From an uncultured Oscillospiraceae bacterium (GTDB lineage: Bacteria; Bacillota; Clostridia; Oscillospirales; Oscillospiraceae), in the NCBI GenBank assembly GCA_934597345.1, contig CAKTRJ010000002.1, forward strand, positions 45,909 through 109,908: a stretch of 64,000 nucleotides of DNA, given 5' to 3'. Both the position numbers and the translations under genes were made by a program. The notes beneath the pieces are model-generated. The model saw nothing but the letters and a program-made list of their open reading frames with translations, did not search any database and was not told the DNA's origin. The number at the start of each line of letters is the position of its first letter. Within the stretch, counting starts at the first letter, position 1. This document shows, one piece after another, positions 42,957 to 50,661 of the stretch.

Positions 42957-43468
42957 TGGCAAAGAAACAGTATGCGCTGGTGACCTGCTGGATCAACGGC
43001 AAGGAAGTGGAGCAGATGGTGGACGTCCGCGCGTCCCTGACCGACATGCTCCGCAACGATTTCCGCCTGACCTCCGTGAAGAAGGGCTGCGAGGTGGGCG
43101 AGTGCGGTGCCTGCAACGTGCTGATCGACGGTGAGTGCTTCAACTCCTGTCTGTATCTGGCGGTGTGGGCCGAGGGCAAGCACATCACCACGCTGGAGGG
43201 TCTCACCGGCCCTAACGGCGAGCTGAGCGACATTCAGCAGGCCTTCATGGACGAGACCGCCATCCAATGCGGATTCTGCATTCCCGGCTTCATCATGACC
43301 GCCGCCGAGATCCTGGACCGCAAGGTGTACTACACCGACGACGAGCTGCGCAAGCTTCTCAGCGGCCACCTGTGCCGCTGTACCGGCTATGAAAATATTT
43401 TCAAAGCGGTGAAAAAGACCATGCTGCGCCGTCTCGGCATGATGGACGATCCCTTCCTGAATACCTGA
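42956..43468 (+). CDS. Xanthine dehydrogenase family [2Fe-2S] subunit
   Basis: 170 residues. Plant-type cluster CEVGECGACNVLIDGECFNSC near 45-65 and the all-helical cluster CGFCIPGFIM...CRCTGYENIF near 105-145. It links the molybdopterin and FAD subunits. The order Mo-FAD-FeS, with 14-base and one-base-overlap junctions, indicates a single operon ended by a strong terminator. Confidence 0.94.
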   Translation: MAKKQYALVTCWINGKEVEQMVDVRASLTDMLRNDFRLTSVKKGCEVGECGACNVLIDGECFNSCLYLAVWAEGKHITTLEGLTGPNGELSDIQQAFMDETAIQCGFCIPGFIMTAAEILDRKVYYTDDELRKLLSGHLCRCTGYENIFKAVKKTMLRRLGMMDDPFLNT

Positions 43469-43479
43469 ACATCTCCAGT

Positions 43480-43511
43480 AAAGAAAGCCACCCGTAAGGG
43501 TGGCTTTCTTT
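43480..43511. terminator. Terminator of the hydroxylase operon (also serves the convergent TetR gene)
   Basis: AAAGAAAGCCACCC pairs perfectly with GGGTGGCTTTCTTT around GTAA. Confidence 0.85.
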
Positions 43512-43526
43512 CATATAAGATGTATT

Positions 43527-44099
43527 TTATTTCAGGACGCCCACGCCGTTCATGATGATCTTTCCGGCCAGCTGCGCCATTTCCTCCGGCGTTTCCTTTG
43601 CCCCGTTGTTGAGCCATGTCAGAGCGAGATTCAGGTTGCCGGAGACGATAAAGGCACAGAAATGCTCCAGCCGCTCCTGGTCATTGGGGTAGAAGCGGGA
43701 GAGAAAGCCGTACAGGAAATCATCGTGCAGAATGTGACAGATCCGCTGCCGATAGGCAATGTCGCCGTTGGGCCCCAGCAGCACACGGCAGAGATCCGCG
43801 TTATCCAGAACGAACACATATAGATCCGTCAGGAAGGGATAGGAGCTGATCTCCGTATTGGTGGCGTGATGACAGCACATCTCCGACAGGCGCTGCGCCA
43901 TTTCATCCTCCAGCCGCTGCAAAAGGTCAGATACATCCTTATAGTGGATGTAGAATGTACCCCGGTTGATATCCGCTCGCTCCGCCAGCTCGCGGACAGA
44001 GATGTTCTTTTGTGCCTTTTCGCTCATCAGATCCATCAAAGCCAGCCGAAGCTGCTTTTTTGTTTTCTTGACCCTGCGATCCACGTTTTCTTCCGACAT
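43527..44099 (-). CDS. TetR/AcrR family transcriptional regulator
   Basis: 190 residues. The N-terminal helix-turn-helix is ISVRELAERADINRGTFYIHYKDVSDLL (about 33-60). The C-terminal part resembles the DhaS-like/YhgE-associated TetR C-domain (YGFLSRFYPNDQERLEHFCAFIVSGNLNLALTWLNNG). The ligand is unknown. It converges with the molybdenum-hydroxylase operon and is divergent from spoIVA, so it could regulate either; control of the hydroxylase genes seems more natural. Confidence 0.92.
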   Translation of the reverse strand: MSEENVDRRVKKTKKQLRLALMDLMSEKAQKNISVRELAERADINRGTFYIHYKDVSDLLQRLEDEMAQRLSEMCCHHATNTEISSYPFLTDLYVFVLDNADLCRVLLGPNGDIAYRQRICHILHDDFLYGFLSRFYPNDQERLEHFCAFIVSGNLNLALTWLNNGAKETPEEMAQLAGKIIMNGVGVLK

Positions 44100-44196
44100 A
44101 CTTGTTTCATCCTTCCACGAAAATCGTCAGATTATGGGAAAATATATTATTTTTATAATACCACAGGTCATCGTCCATGTTCAACAATTTATTCAC

Positions 44197-44224
44197 AAAT
44201 TATTAAAATTTTTTTGCATACGGA
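44197..44224 (+). promoter_or_regulatory. Possible sporulation (sigma-E-like) promoter of spoIVA
   Basis: CATACGGA at 44217-44224 resembles the sigma-E -10 box, with AT-rich AAATTATT 12 bases upstream. Spacing is slightly short; the call relies partly on spoIVA being a sigma-E gene in other species. Confidence 0.3.
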
Positions 44225-44275
44225 AAGACAAGACCACATAGAAATGAAGTAAAAACAGCAGCGGAGGAAGATACC

Positions 44276-45757
44276 ATGAATCAGTCCACATGCATTTATC
44301 AGGACATGGCGGTACGGACCCAGAACAGCATCTATATCGGCGTGGTAGGCCCGGTCAGAACAGGGAAGTCCACCTTTATCAAGCGCTTCATGGAGACCCA
44401 GGTGATCCCCCACATCAGCGACGTATACCGGCGGGACCGGGCCAAGGATGAACTGCCCCAAAGCGGTTCCGGCCGCACCATCATGACGGCGGAGCCGAAG
44501 TTCGTGCCGGAGGAAGCGGTGGAGGTGCAGCTTGAGGAGGGCGTCAGTTTTTCCGTGCGGCTCATCGACTGCGTAGGCTATATGGTGCCCGGCGCGGTGG
44601 GCCAGTTTGAGGATCTGGCGCCCCGCATGGTCATGACCCCGTGGTACGACTATGAGATCCCCATGACGGAGGCGGCGGAGATCGGTACCCGGAAGGTCAT
44701 CGCGGATCACTCCACAGTTGGTATCGTGATCACCACAGATGGAACGGTAACGGATATCCCGCGGCAGGATTATGAGGAGGCAGAGGCCCGCGTGATCCGC
44801 GAATTGCAGGAGATCGGCAAGCCCTTTGTGGTGCTGCTGAACTCCGCCGAGCCGGAGGGTGAGACGGCCTGCCGCATCGCCAGCGAGATCGATCAGCGCT
44901 ATGATGTGAAATGTATTCCCATCAACTGTCTGACACTTGACGAGCGGCAGATCAGCGACCTGATGCAGAGCCTACTGTTTGAGTTCCCCATACAGGAATT
45001 GGCACTCTATCTGCCCAGTTGGGTGGAGGCACTGCCGCTGGAGCATCCCATCAAAAACAATATCTATCAGACCGTGCGTGAAAAAGCGCGTTCACTGTGC
45101 CACATCCGGGAACTGGAAGGCGCGCTGAAGGAAATGTGTACCTGTGAGGTGATTGACAATACCGGTATCCGCAGTATTGATCTGGGTACCGGCACGGCGG
45201 AAGCAGAGCTGCAGGTGCCGCGCAAGCTGTTCTACGACACCCTGAGCCAGCGCTCCGGCCTGACGGTGGCAGACGACGGCGACCTGATGCAGCTGCTGAC
45301 GCAGCTGGGCACGGAGAAGCAGGAGTATGATAAGGTGGCCGACGCGCTGCGCTCGGCCCGGGAAAACGGTTACGGGATCGTGATGCCCAGCGTGGAGGAG
45401 CTGGATCTGGAGGATCCGGAGATCGTCCGGCAGGGAGGACGCTACGGTGTGCGGATGAAGGCCAGCGCACCCTCCATCCACATGATCCGGGCGGATATCG
45501 AGACCACGGTCTCGCCTATTGTGGGCAATGAGAAGCAGTCGGAGGACATGGTGAATTACCTCTTACAGGAATTTGAGGGGGACACCAGCAAGATCTGGAA
45601 CTCCAATATTTTCGGCCGCAGCTTCCACGAGATCGTGGGGGAGGATCTGCAGGCCAAGCTGAAGCGGATGCCGGAGGACGCCCAGGCCAAGCTGCGGCAG
45701 GCGCTGGAGCGCATCATCAACGAGGGCGGTGGAGGCCTGATCTGCATTATCCTATAG
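44276..45757 (+). CDS. spoIVA: Stage IV sporulation protein A, coat-basement ATPase
   Basis: 493 residues, the same length as Bacillus SpoIVA to within one or two. Walker A GPVRTGKST is near residue 25, followed by TIMTAEPKFVPEEAVEV and DCVGYMVPGA. The C-terminal GGGLICIIL matches the membrane-proximal end that contacts SpoVM. SpoIVA hydrolyses ATP to polymerise on the forespore surface and recruits SipL and the coat. Its partners spoVM and sipL are at 7286-8922. GGAGGAAGATACC precedes ATG. Confidence 0.97.
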   Translation: MNQSTCIYQDMAVRTQNSIYIGVVGPVRTGKSTFIKRFMETQVIPHISDVYRRDRAKDELPQSGSGRTIMTAEPKFVPEEAVEVQLEEGVSFSVRLIDCVGYMVPGAVGQFEDLAPRMVMTPWYDYEIPMTEAAEIGTRKVIADHSTVGIVITTDGTVTDIPRQDYEEAEARVIRELQEIGKPFVVLLNSAEPEGETACRIASEIDQRYDVKCIPINCLTLDERQISDLMQSLLFEFPIQELALYLPSWVEALPLEHPIKNNIYQTVREKARSLCHIRELEGALKEMCTCEVIDNTGIRSIDLGTGTAEAELQVPRKLFYDTLSQRSGLTVADDGDLMQLLTQLGTEKQEYDKVADALRSARENGYGIVMPSVEELDLEDPEIVRQGGRYGVRMKASAPSIHMIRADIETTVSPIVGNEKQSEDMVNYLLQEFEGDTSKIWNSNIFGRSFHEIVGEDLQAKLKRMPEDAQAKLRQALERIINEGGGGLICIIL

Positions 45758-45768
45758 CACGAACAGCA

Positions 45769-45795
45769 AAAGGCGGGCAAAGCCCGCCTTTTTCC
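45769..45795 (+). terminator. Terminator of spoIVA
   Basis: AAAGGCGGGC pairs with GCCCGCCTTT around AAA, followed by TTCC. Confidence 0.85.
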
Positions 45796-45824
45796 TTGCT
45801 ATCTTATGCCGGATGTGCTATGCT
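45796..45824 (+). promoter_or_regulatory. Promoter of coaX
   Basis: TTGCTA-N17-TATGCT directly after the spoIVA terminator. Confidence 0.6.
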
Positions 45825-45853
45825 AAATAGAAGAAAACAGGGAGGGGTACACC

Positions 45854-46627
45854 ATGCTGCTGGCCATTGATATCGGCAATTCCAATATTTCCGTCGGGCT
45901 TTTCAGTAAGGAGCGGAAGCTGCATTTTCTGGCATCCATCGACACCGACAGCCGGAAAACGGCGGATCAGATCAGCATTGATCTGATGAACATTTTCTCG
46001 CTGTACGGCTTTGATCTGAAGGATGTGTCCGGCGCGATCTTTTCCAGCGTGGTGCCGCCCATCAATTTCATGATGGAAAAGGCTCTGACCCGTCTGCTGG
46101 GCAAGCCGCCCATGGTGGTAGGCCCCGGCGTCAAGACCGGGCTGAACATCCGCATGGAGATCCATAACCAGCTGGGTGCCGATCTGGTGGCGGACGCGGT
46201 GGCGGCGCTGGAAAAATATCCCGCTCCCATCATTGTGATCGACATGGGAACGGCCACCACCATCTCCTACATCTCCGCCAAGCACGCCTATGAGGGCGGC
46301 CTAATGTTCCCCGGTGTGCGCCTGTCTCTGGACGCGCTGTCCGACCATGCGGCGCAGCTGTCGGATATCTCGCTGCAATATCCCCGGAATCTCATCGGTA
46401 AGAATACCGAGGACTGCATGCGCAACGGTATCGTCTACGGCACCGCAGGCATGCTGGACGGCATTATCGACCGCATCCGGGAGACTATCCCCGGCGAAAC
46501 GCCCACCATTGTGGCCACCGGCAGCAACGCGCCGGTCATTGTCCGCTACTGCCGCAATAAGGTGCTGTACGACAAATACCTGCTGATGGAGGGCCTGTGG
46601 GCCATCTATCACAAGAACCGCCCATAA
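45854..46627 (+). CDS. coaX: Type III pantothenate kinase
   Basis: 257 residues. ASKHA-fold motifs are LLAIDIGNSNISVGLF (Asp6), GADLVADAVAALEKY, and VIDMGTATTISYISAKHAYEGGLMFPG. It phosphorylates pantothenate, the first step of coenzyme A synthesis; type III enzymes use monovalent cations and are not inhibited by CoA. GGAGGGGTACACC precedes ATG. It stands alone between two terminators. Confidence 0.96.
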   Translation: MLLAIDIGNSNISVGLFSKERKLHFLASIDTDSRKTADQISIDLMNIFSLYGFDLKDVSGAIFSSVVPPINFMMEKALTRLLGKPPMVVGPGVKTGLNIRMEIHNQLGADLVADAVAALEKYPAPIIVIDMGTATTISYISAKHAYEGGLMFPGVRLSLDALSDHAAQLSDISLQYPRNLIGKNTEDCMRNGIVYGTAGMLDGIIDRIRETIPGETPTIVATGSNAPVIVRYCRNKVLYDKYLLMEGLWAIYHKNRP

Positions 46628-46634
46628 ACCCCAT

Positions 46635-46671
46635 AAAAAATGTCTCAGGCCGCAGCCTGAGACATTTTTTT
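46635..46671. terminator. Bidirectional terminator between coaX and the phosphofructokinase gene
   Basis: AAAAAATGTCTCAGGC pairs with GCCTGAGACATTTTTT around CGCA. Confidence 0.88.
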
Positions 46672-46679
46672 GTGTAAAC

Positions 46680-47918
46680 TTATTTGGCAATGATCTTTTT
46701 CAGCCGGGCAAAGCGGGGGAGGGAATCCTCCTTGGGCAGATCGGGCTCACCCTGGATCAGGGGCAGGGCGTACTCGATAAACTGGTGGTTGACATAATTA
46801 CCAGCCTCATTGATCCACTCGCGGGGGATCTTCTTCTCCACGTTGGCAACCTCCATTAGAGGGATCAGCTTGGTGCGGCAGGCGTACTTGCCGTCCTTGA
46901 TGCCGCGCTCGAAGCCGATCATGCGGCCGTTGATGCCGTTGACGGCGTTCTCCACGGCCACCTTACCGGCCATGTAGCTCTCCTCAATGTCGGTTTCGGA
47001 GGCCAGATGCGCGCCGCAGCGCTGCAGCAGGTTCAGCTCGATGCCGCGAACCTTGGCGCCGGTCTCCTCCTTCAGCACCTGGGCCAGAATGGCGGCCAGA
47101 CCGCCCAGCTGGGCATGGCCGAAGCCGTCGTTGGCGGCCACCTTCGCCTCGGAAACGAAGTCGCCGTCGGCGTAATGGATGCCTTCGGACACGGCCACGA
47201 TGCAGCTGCCCTTTTCGGCGTAGACACGCTTGACATCATCAATGAAGTCCTGCATGTTGAAATCCAACTCCGGCAGATAGATCAGGTCGGGGCCTGCGCC
47301 TTGGATACCGGCCAGAGCGGAGGCAGCGGTCAGCCAGCCCGCGTGGCGGCCCATGATCTCCATCACCACGATCATGCCGGTATCATAGACGTGTGCGTCC
47401 TGATAGACCTCCATCATGGAGGTGGCGATATACTTGGCGGCGGAGGCGTAGCCGGGGCAGTGGTCGGTGCCGAACAGGTCGTTGTCGATGGTTTTAGGCA
47501 CGCCCATCACGCGGCAGTCATAGCCCACGGACTGCATGTAGTTGTTGATCTTGTTGCAGGTATCCATGGAGTCGTTGCCGCCGTTATAGAAGAAGTAGCG
47601 GACGTTGTGTTTCTTGAACACCTCAAGGATGCGCTTGTAATCAGTGTCATCCAGTTCGGGATCGGCGATCTTATAGCGGCAGGAGCCAAGGGCGGAGGAG
47701 GGGGTGTACTTCAAAAGCCGCAGTTCTTCGGGATCTTCCAGTCCCATATCGAACAGGCGGTCATTCAAAACGCCCTTGATGCCGTGCTCCGCACCCAGCA
47801 CCTGAGTGATGGCGCCAGACTTCAAAGCCGTGTCGATCACGCCGTAAGCACTGGCGTTGATCACGGACGTGGGGCCTCCGGATTGGCCGATGATGCAGGC
47901 GCCTCGCAGTTCATTCAT
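46680..47918 (-). CDS. 6-phosphofructokinase, probably PPi-dependent
   Basis: 412 residues from ATG 47918 (GGAGGTATTTGAT upstream); the frame opens five codons earlier. Motifs are IIGQSGGPTSVINAS, YNGGNDSMDTCNKI near 100 and PKTIDNDLFGTDH near 130. ATP enzymes have GGDGS and PGTIDND; the Asn/Asp replacement and the Lys in PKT mark the pyrophosphate-using type. It makes fructose 1,6-bisphosphate reversibly. It is divergent from the aldolase gene that uses this product, across a long palindrome. Confidence 0.9.
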   Translation of the reverse strand: MNELRGACIIGQSGGPTSVINASAYGVIDTALKSGAITQVLGAEHGIKGVLNDRLFDMGLEDPEELRLLKYTPSSALGSCRYKIADPELDDTDYKRILEVFKKHNVRYFFYNGGNDSMDTCNKINNYMQSVGYDCRVMGVPKTIDNDLFGTDHCPGYASAAKYIATSMMEVYQDAHVYDTGMIVVMEIMGRHAGWLTAASALAGIQGAGPDLIYLPELDFNMQDFIDDVKRVYAEKGSCIVAVSEGIHYADGDFVSEAKVAANDGFGHAQLGGLAAILAQVLKEETGAKVRGIELNLLQRCGAHLASETDIEESYMAGKVAVENAVNGINGRMIGFERGIKDGKYACRTKLIPLMEVANVEKKIPREWINEAGNYVNHQFIEYALPLIQGEPDLPKEDSLPRFARLKKIIAK

Positions 47919-47948
47919 ATCAAATACCTCCAACTTTATGGAATTTAG

Positions 47949-47993
47949 TGTTTACAACCGGTATTTTACCATGTAAAATACCGGTTGTAAACA
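47949..47993. promoter_or_regulatory. 45-nt perfect palindrome holding symmetrical promoter boxes on both strands
   Basis: Two 21-base arms (47949-47969 and 47973-47993) around CAT. Each strand reads TTTACA-N17-TAAAAT inside the palindrome: 47951-47979 on plus and 47991-47963 on minus. The leftward start would be about 37 bases from the pfk ATG. It is a candidate shared promoter/operator for pfk and fba. Confidence 0.65.
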
Positions 47994-48002
47994 AGTTTGT
48001 AC

Positions 48003-48030
48003 TTGCAAAACGAAAAAAATATGATACAAT
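48003..48030 (+). promoter_or_regulatory. Second candidate promoter for the aldolase gene
   Basis: TTGCAA-N16-TACAAT, about 60 bases before the aldolase ATG. An overlapping alternative is TTGTAC-N16-TATGAT starting at 47998. Confidence 0.5.
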
Positions 48031-48092
48031 GGGAATGTTCCATACAACAGGTGCAAATGTTGCTGTAATTTTATTGTGAAGGAGATATAATT

Positions 48093-49061
48093 ATGCCACT
48101 GGTAACTTCTAAGGAAATGTTTGCAAAGGCATATGACGGCGGTTACGCCATCGGCGCGTTCAACGTCAACAACATGGAGATCGTGCAGGGTATCACCGAA
48201 GCTTGCCAAGAGGAGCACGCCCCTGTTATTCTGCAGGTCAGTAAGGGCGCCCGCGCCTACGCCAACCACACCTATCTGGTGAAGCTGGTGGAAGCGGCTG
48301 TTGCCTGCTGCCCCGACATTCCCATCGTGCTGCATCTGGACCATGGCCCCGACTTCGAGACCTGCAAGAGCTGCATCGACGGCGGCTTTACCTCCGTGAT
48401 GATCGACGCTTCCTCCAAGCCCTTCGCTGAGAATATCGAGATCACCAAGAAGGTGGTCGAGTACGCCCATGACCACGGCGTCGTGGTGGAGGCCGAGCTG
48501 GGTACGCTGGCCGGTATTGAGGATGAGGTCAAGGTGGCCGCTCATGAGGCGTCCTACACCCGTCCCGAAGAGGTAGAGGAATTCGTGTCCAAGACCGGCT
48601 GCGACTCTCTGGCTATCGCCATCGGCACCAGCCACGGCGCGTATAAGTTCAAGCCCGAGCAGTGCACCGTCAACGAGAAGGGCATCCTGGTGCCGCCTCC
48701 CCTGCGTTTCGACGTGCTGGAAGAGGTCAGCAAGCGCCTGCCCGGCTTCCCCATTGTGCTACACGGTTCTTCCTCCGTTCCTCAGGACTATGTGAAGATG
48801 ATCAACGACCACGGCGGCAAGATGCCCAACGCTATCGGCGTTCCCGAGGAGCAGCTGCGTCAGGCCGCCCGCCTGTCCGTGTGCAAGATCAACATCGACT
48901 CCGACCTGCGTCTGGCCATGACCGGCACTATCCGCCAGTTCATGGACGAGCATCCCGACAAGTTCGATCCCCGTGAGTATCTGAAGCCCGCCCGCGCCAA
49001 CATCAAGGAGCTGGTACGCCACAAGCTGGTGGACGTGCTGGGCTGCGCTGGCAAGGCATAA
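48093..49061 (+). CDS. fba: Class II fructose-bisphosphate aldolase
   Basis: 322 residues. Zinc and phosphate motifs are IVLHLDHGPDFETCKSCIDGGFTSVMIDAS (His pair and Asp), VVEAELGTLAGIED, IGTSHGAYKF and VLHGSSSVPQDYV. It splits fructose 1,6-bisphosphate to dihydroxyacetone phosphate and glyceraldehyde 3-phosphate. AAGGAGATATAATT precedes ATG. Divergent pfk and downstream split transketolase make this a carbon-core neighbourhood. A tagatose-bisphosphate aldolase is the closest alternative. Confidence 0.93.
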   Translation: MPLVTSKEMFAKAYDGGYAIGAFNVNNMEIVQGITEACQEEHAPVILQVSKGARAYANHTYLVKLVEAAVACCPDIPIVLHLDHGPDFETCKSCIDGGFTSVMIDASSKPFAENIEITKKVVEYAHDHGVVVEAELGTLAGIEDEVKVAAHEASYTRPEEVEEFVSKTGCDSLAIAIGTSHGAYKFKPEQCTVNEKGILVPPPLRFDVLEEVSKRLPGFPIVLHGSSSVPQDYVKMINDHGGKMPNAIGVPEEQLRQAARLSVCKINIDSDLRLAMTGTIRQFMDEHPDKFDPREYLKPARANIKELVRHKLVDVLGCAGKA

Positions 49062-49083
49062 GCTTATCCCTATTAGAAAACAT

Positions 49084-49119
49084 AAAAAATATCCGGTGCA
49101 AGGGCACCGGATATTTTTT
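49084..49119. terminator. Terminator of the aldolase gene
   Basis: A 16-bp stem AAAAAATATCCGGTGC with GCACCGGATATTTTTT around AAGG. Confidence 0.88.
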
Positions 49120-49126
49120 TGGTTTA

Positions 49127-49339
49127 TCACACGTCATCCTCATAACGCAGGACAATGGCCCGGCACTTGAGGCAGCCGAACGCCTGAAGCTGGATGTCCC
49201 GGCGGAACACATACGGCCCGGCCAGGTCAACGGTATCGCTGAGACCCGGCGTCGGCTCGAAGCAGACACCGGCACTCTGTGCTGTCCGAAGCACGCCCGG
49301 CCGCATTTCGCCGGAGCAATAGGGGCATTTCGGTGTCAT
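49127..49339 (-). CDS. Small zinc-ribbon protein, paralog of the 24855 gene product
   Basis: 70 residues. Cys pairs are CPYCSGEMRPG at the start and GCLKCRAIVLRY near the end. Layout and length match the protein at 24855-25097, including a hydrophobic strand and an aromatic-rich middle, so the two likely share a fold. Function is unknown. Ends 7 bases after the convergent aldolase terminator. Confidence 0.72.
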   Translation of the reverse strand: MTPKCPYCSGEMRPGVLRTAQSAGVCFEPTPGLSDTVDLAGPYVFRRDIQLQAFGCLKCRAIVLRYEDDV

Positions 49340-49350
49340 CGCCCGTCACC

Positions 49351-49692
49351 TCACTTGAACAGCTTGCCGGCAATACCGCCCAGCATGTCGGACACATTAC
49401 CGCCCTGCTTGCTCAGCAGTTCCTTCAGCATAGGGACGGCCTTGTTCAGGATGTCCTTGACGCTGTCGCCGCTGATGCCGACCTTTTTGGCGATCTTCTC
49501 CACCTCATCGCTGCCCAGCAGCTTCTTGACGGCCTTGGCCACATCACTGTCGCCGTCCAGATGCTTCATCACAGAGGGCGCAGCGTTCTTCAGCACGTTG
49601 GACACGTCGGTGGTGCTGACCTTCGCAGACTTGCTGAGCTTTTCCAGCATGTCCTTATCCATAACATTCCCCAGCAGGGAAGTAATATCCAT
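49351..49692 (-). CDS. Small helical protein, DUF937-like
   Basis: 113 residues, all predicted helix. The text MDITSLLGNVMDKDMLEKLSKSAKVSTTDVSNVLKNAAPSVMKHLDGD resembles the repeat unit of DUF937/YidB-like proteins, whose function is not established. A second similar half (IAKKVGISGDSVKDILNKAVPMLKELLSKQGGNVSDMLGG) suggests internal duplication. AAAGGAGCGCTTTAT precedes ATG. It lies between the split transketolase and the zinc-ribbon gene in the same direction. Confidence 0.65.
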   Translation of the reverse strand: MDITSLLGNVMDKDMLEKLSKSAKVSTTDVSNVLKNAAPSVMKHLDGDSDVAKAVKKLLGSDEVEKIAKKVGISGDSVKDILNKAVPMLKELLSKQGGNVSDMLGGIAGKLFK

Positions 49693-49731
49693 ATAAAGCG
49701 CTCCTTTTCTTAACTGTAAAGTGAATATATA

Positions 49732-50658
49732 TTACAGTGTTTCCTTGATGCTGGCTGCGATCTGATCGGCAGTCAGGCCGTACTCCCGCAGCACATCGGC
49801 CGCCTTGCCGGACTGGCCGAACTGATCGTTGATGCCGATTTTCTTGAACTTGCAGCAGACCTTGCCCATCAGCGCATCGGCCACCGCGTCGCCCAGACCG
49901 CCAATGACGCTGTGCTCCTCCACGGTAACGACGTTGCCGCACTTCTCGGCGTACTTCACCACGCACTCAGCATCCAAGGGCTTGATGGTGTGCATGTTGA
50001 TAACGGTGATCTCAATGCCCTCGGCGGCCAGCAGCTTGGCAGCCTCCAGGGTTTCGTTGACCATCAGGCCGCAGGCGAACACCGCTGCGTCCTTGCCCTC
50101 CCGCAGGACATTAGCCTTGCCAATCTCGAAGGGATAGTCCTCCTCGAACACGGGGGTGGCCAGACGGGCCAGACGCATATACACGGGACCCTGGAACTCT
50201 GCCAGCGCGAAAGTGGCCTTGCGGGCCTCGTTGGCGTCGGCGGGGACGATAACGGTCATGCCGGGGATCATGCGCATCAGGCCGATATCCTCAATAGCCT
50301 GATGGCTGCCGCCATCCTCACCAACGGAAACACCGGCGTGAGAGCAGCAGATCTTCACATTGAACTTGGGATAGGCGATGGAATTGCGGATCTGCTCGTA
50401 GGCACGTCCCGCGCCGAACATGGCGAAGGTGGAGCAGAAGGGGATAAGGCCCATGGTGGACAGGCCCGCGCCGATATTCATCATGTTGGCCTCGGCAATG
50501 CCACAGTCATAGAAGCGGTCAGGATGGGCCGCCTTGAAATACTTGGTCATGGTGGCGCCAGCCAGATCAGCGTCCAACACCACTACCTTATCGTTCTGGT
50601 TGCCCAGATCTACCAGCGCCTTACCGTAGGCTTCACGGGTCGCGATCTTTTCACTCAT
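49732..50658 (-). CDS. Transketolase, C-terminal (pyrimidine-binding) subunit
   Basis: 308 residues covering the pyrimidine-binding and C-terminal domains. Motifs are KVVVLDADLAGATMTKYF, FYDCGIAEANMMNIGAGLS with the catalytic Glu, and SVGEDGGSHQAIEDIGLMRMIPGMTVIVPAD. Together with the next gene upstream it forms a split transketolase for two-carbon transfers in the non-oxidative pentose phosphate route, common in Clostridia. GAGGGCTGAGAC precedes ATG, four bases after the partner stop. Confidence 0.95.
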   Translation of the reverse strand: MSEKIATREAYGKALVDLGNQNDKVVVLDADLAGATMTKYFKAAHPDRFYDCGIAEANMMNIGAGLSTMGLIPFCSTFAMFGAGRAYEQIRNSIAYPKFNVKICCSHAGVSVGEDGGSHQAIEDIGLMRMIPGMTVIVPADANEARKATFALAEFQGPVYMRLARLATPVFEEDYPFEIGKANVLREGKDAAVFACGLMVNETLEAAKLLAAEGIEITVINMHTIKPLDAECVVKYAEKCGNVVTVEEHSVIGGLGDAVADALMGKVCCKFKKIGINDQFGQSGKAADVLREYGLTADQIAASIKETL

Positions 50659-50661
50659 GTC

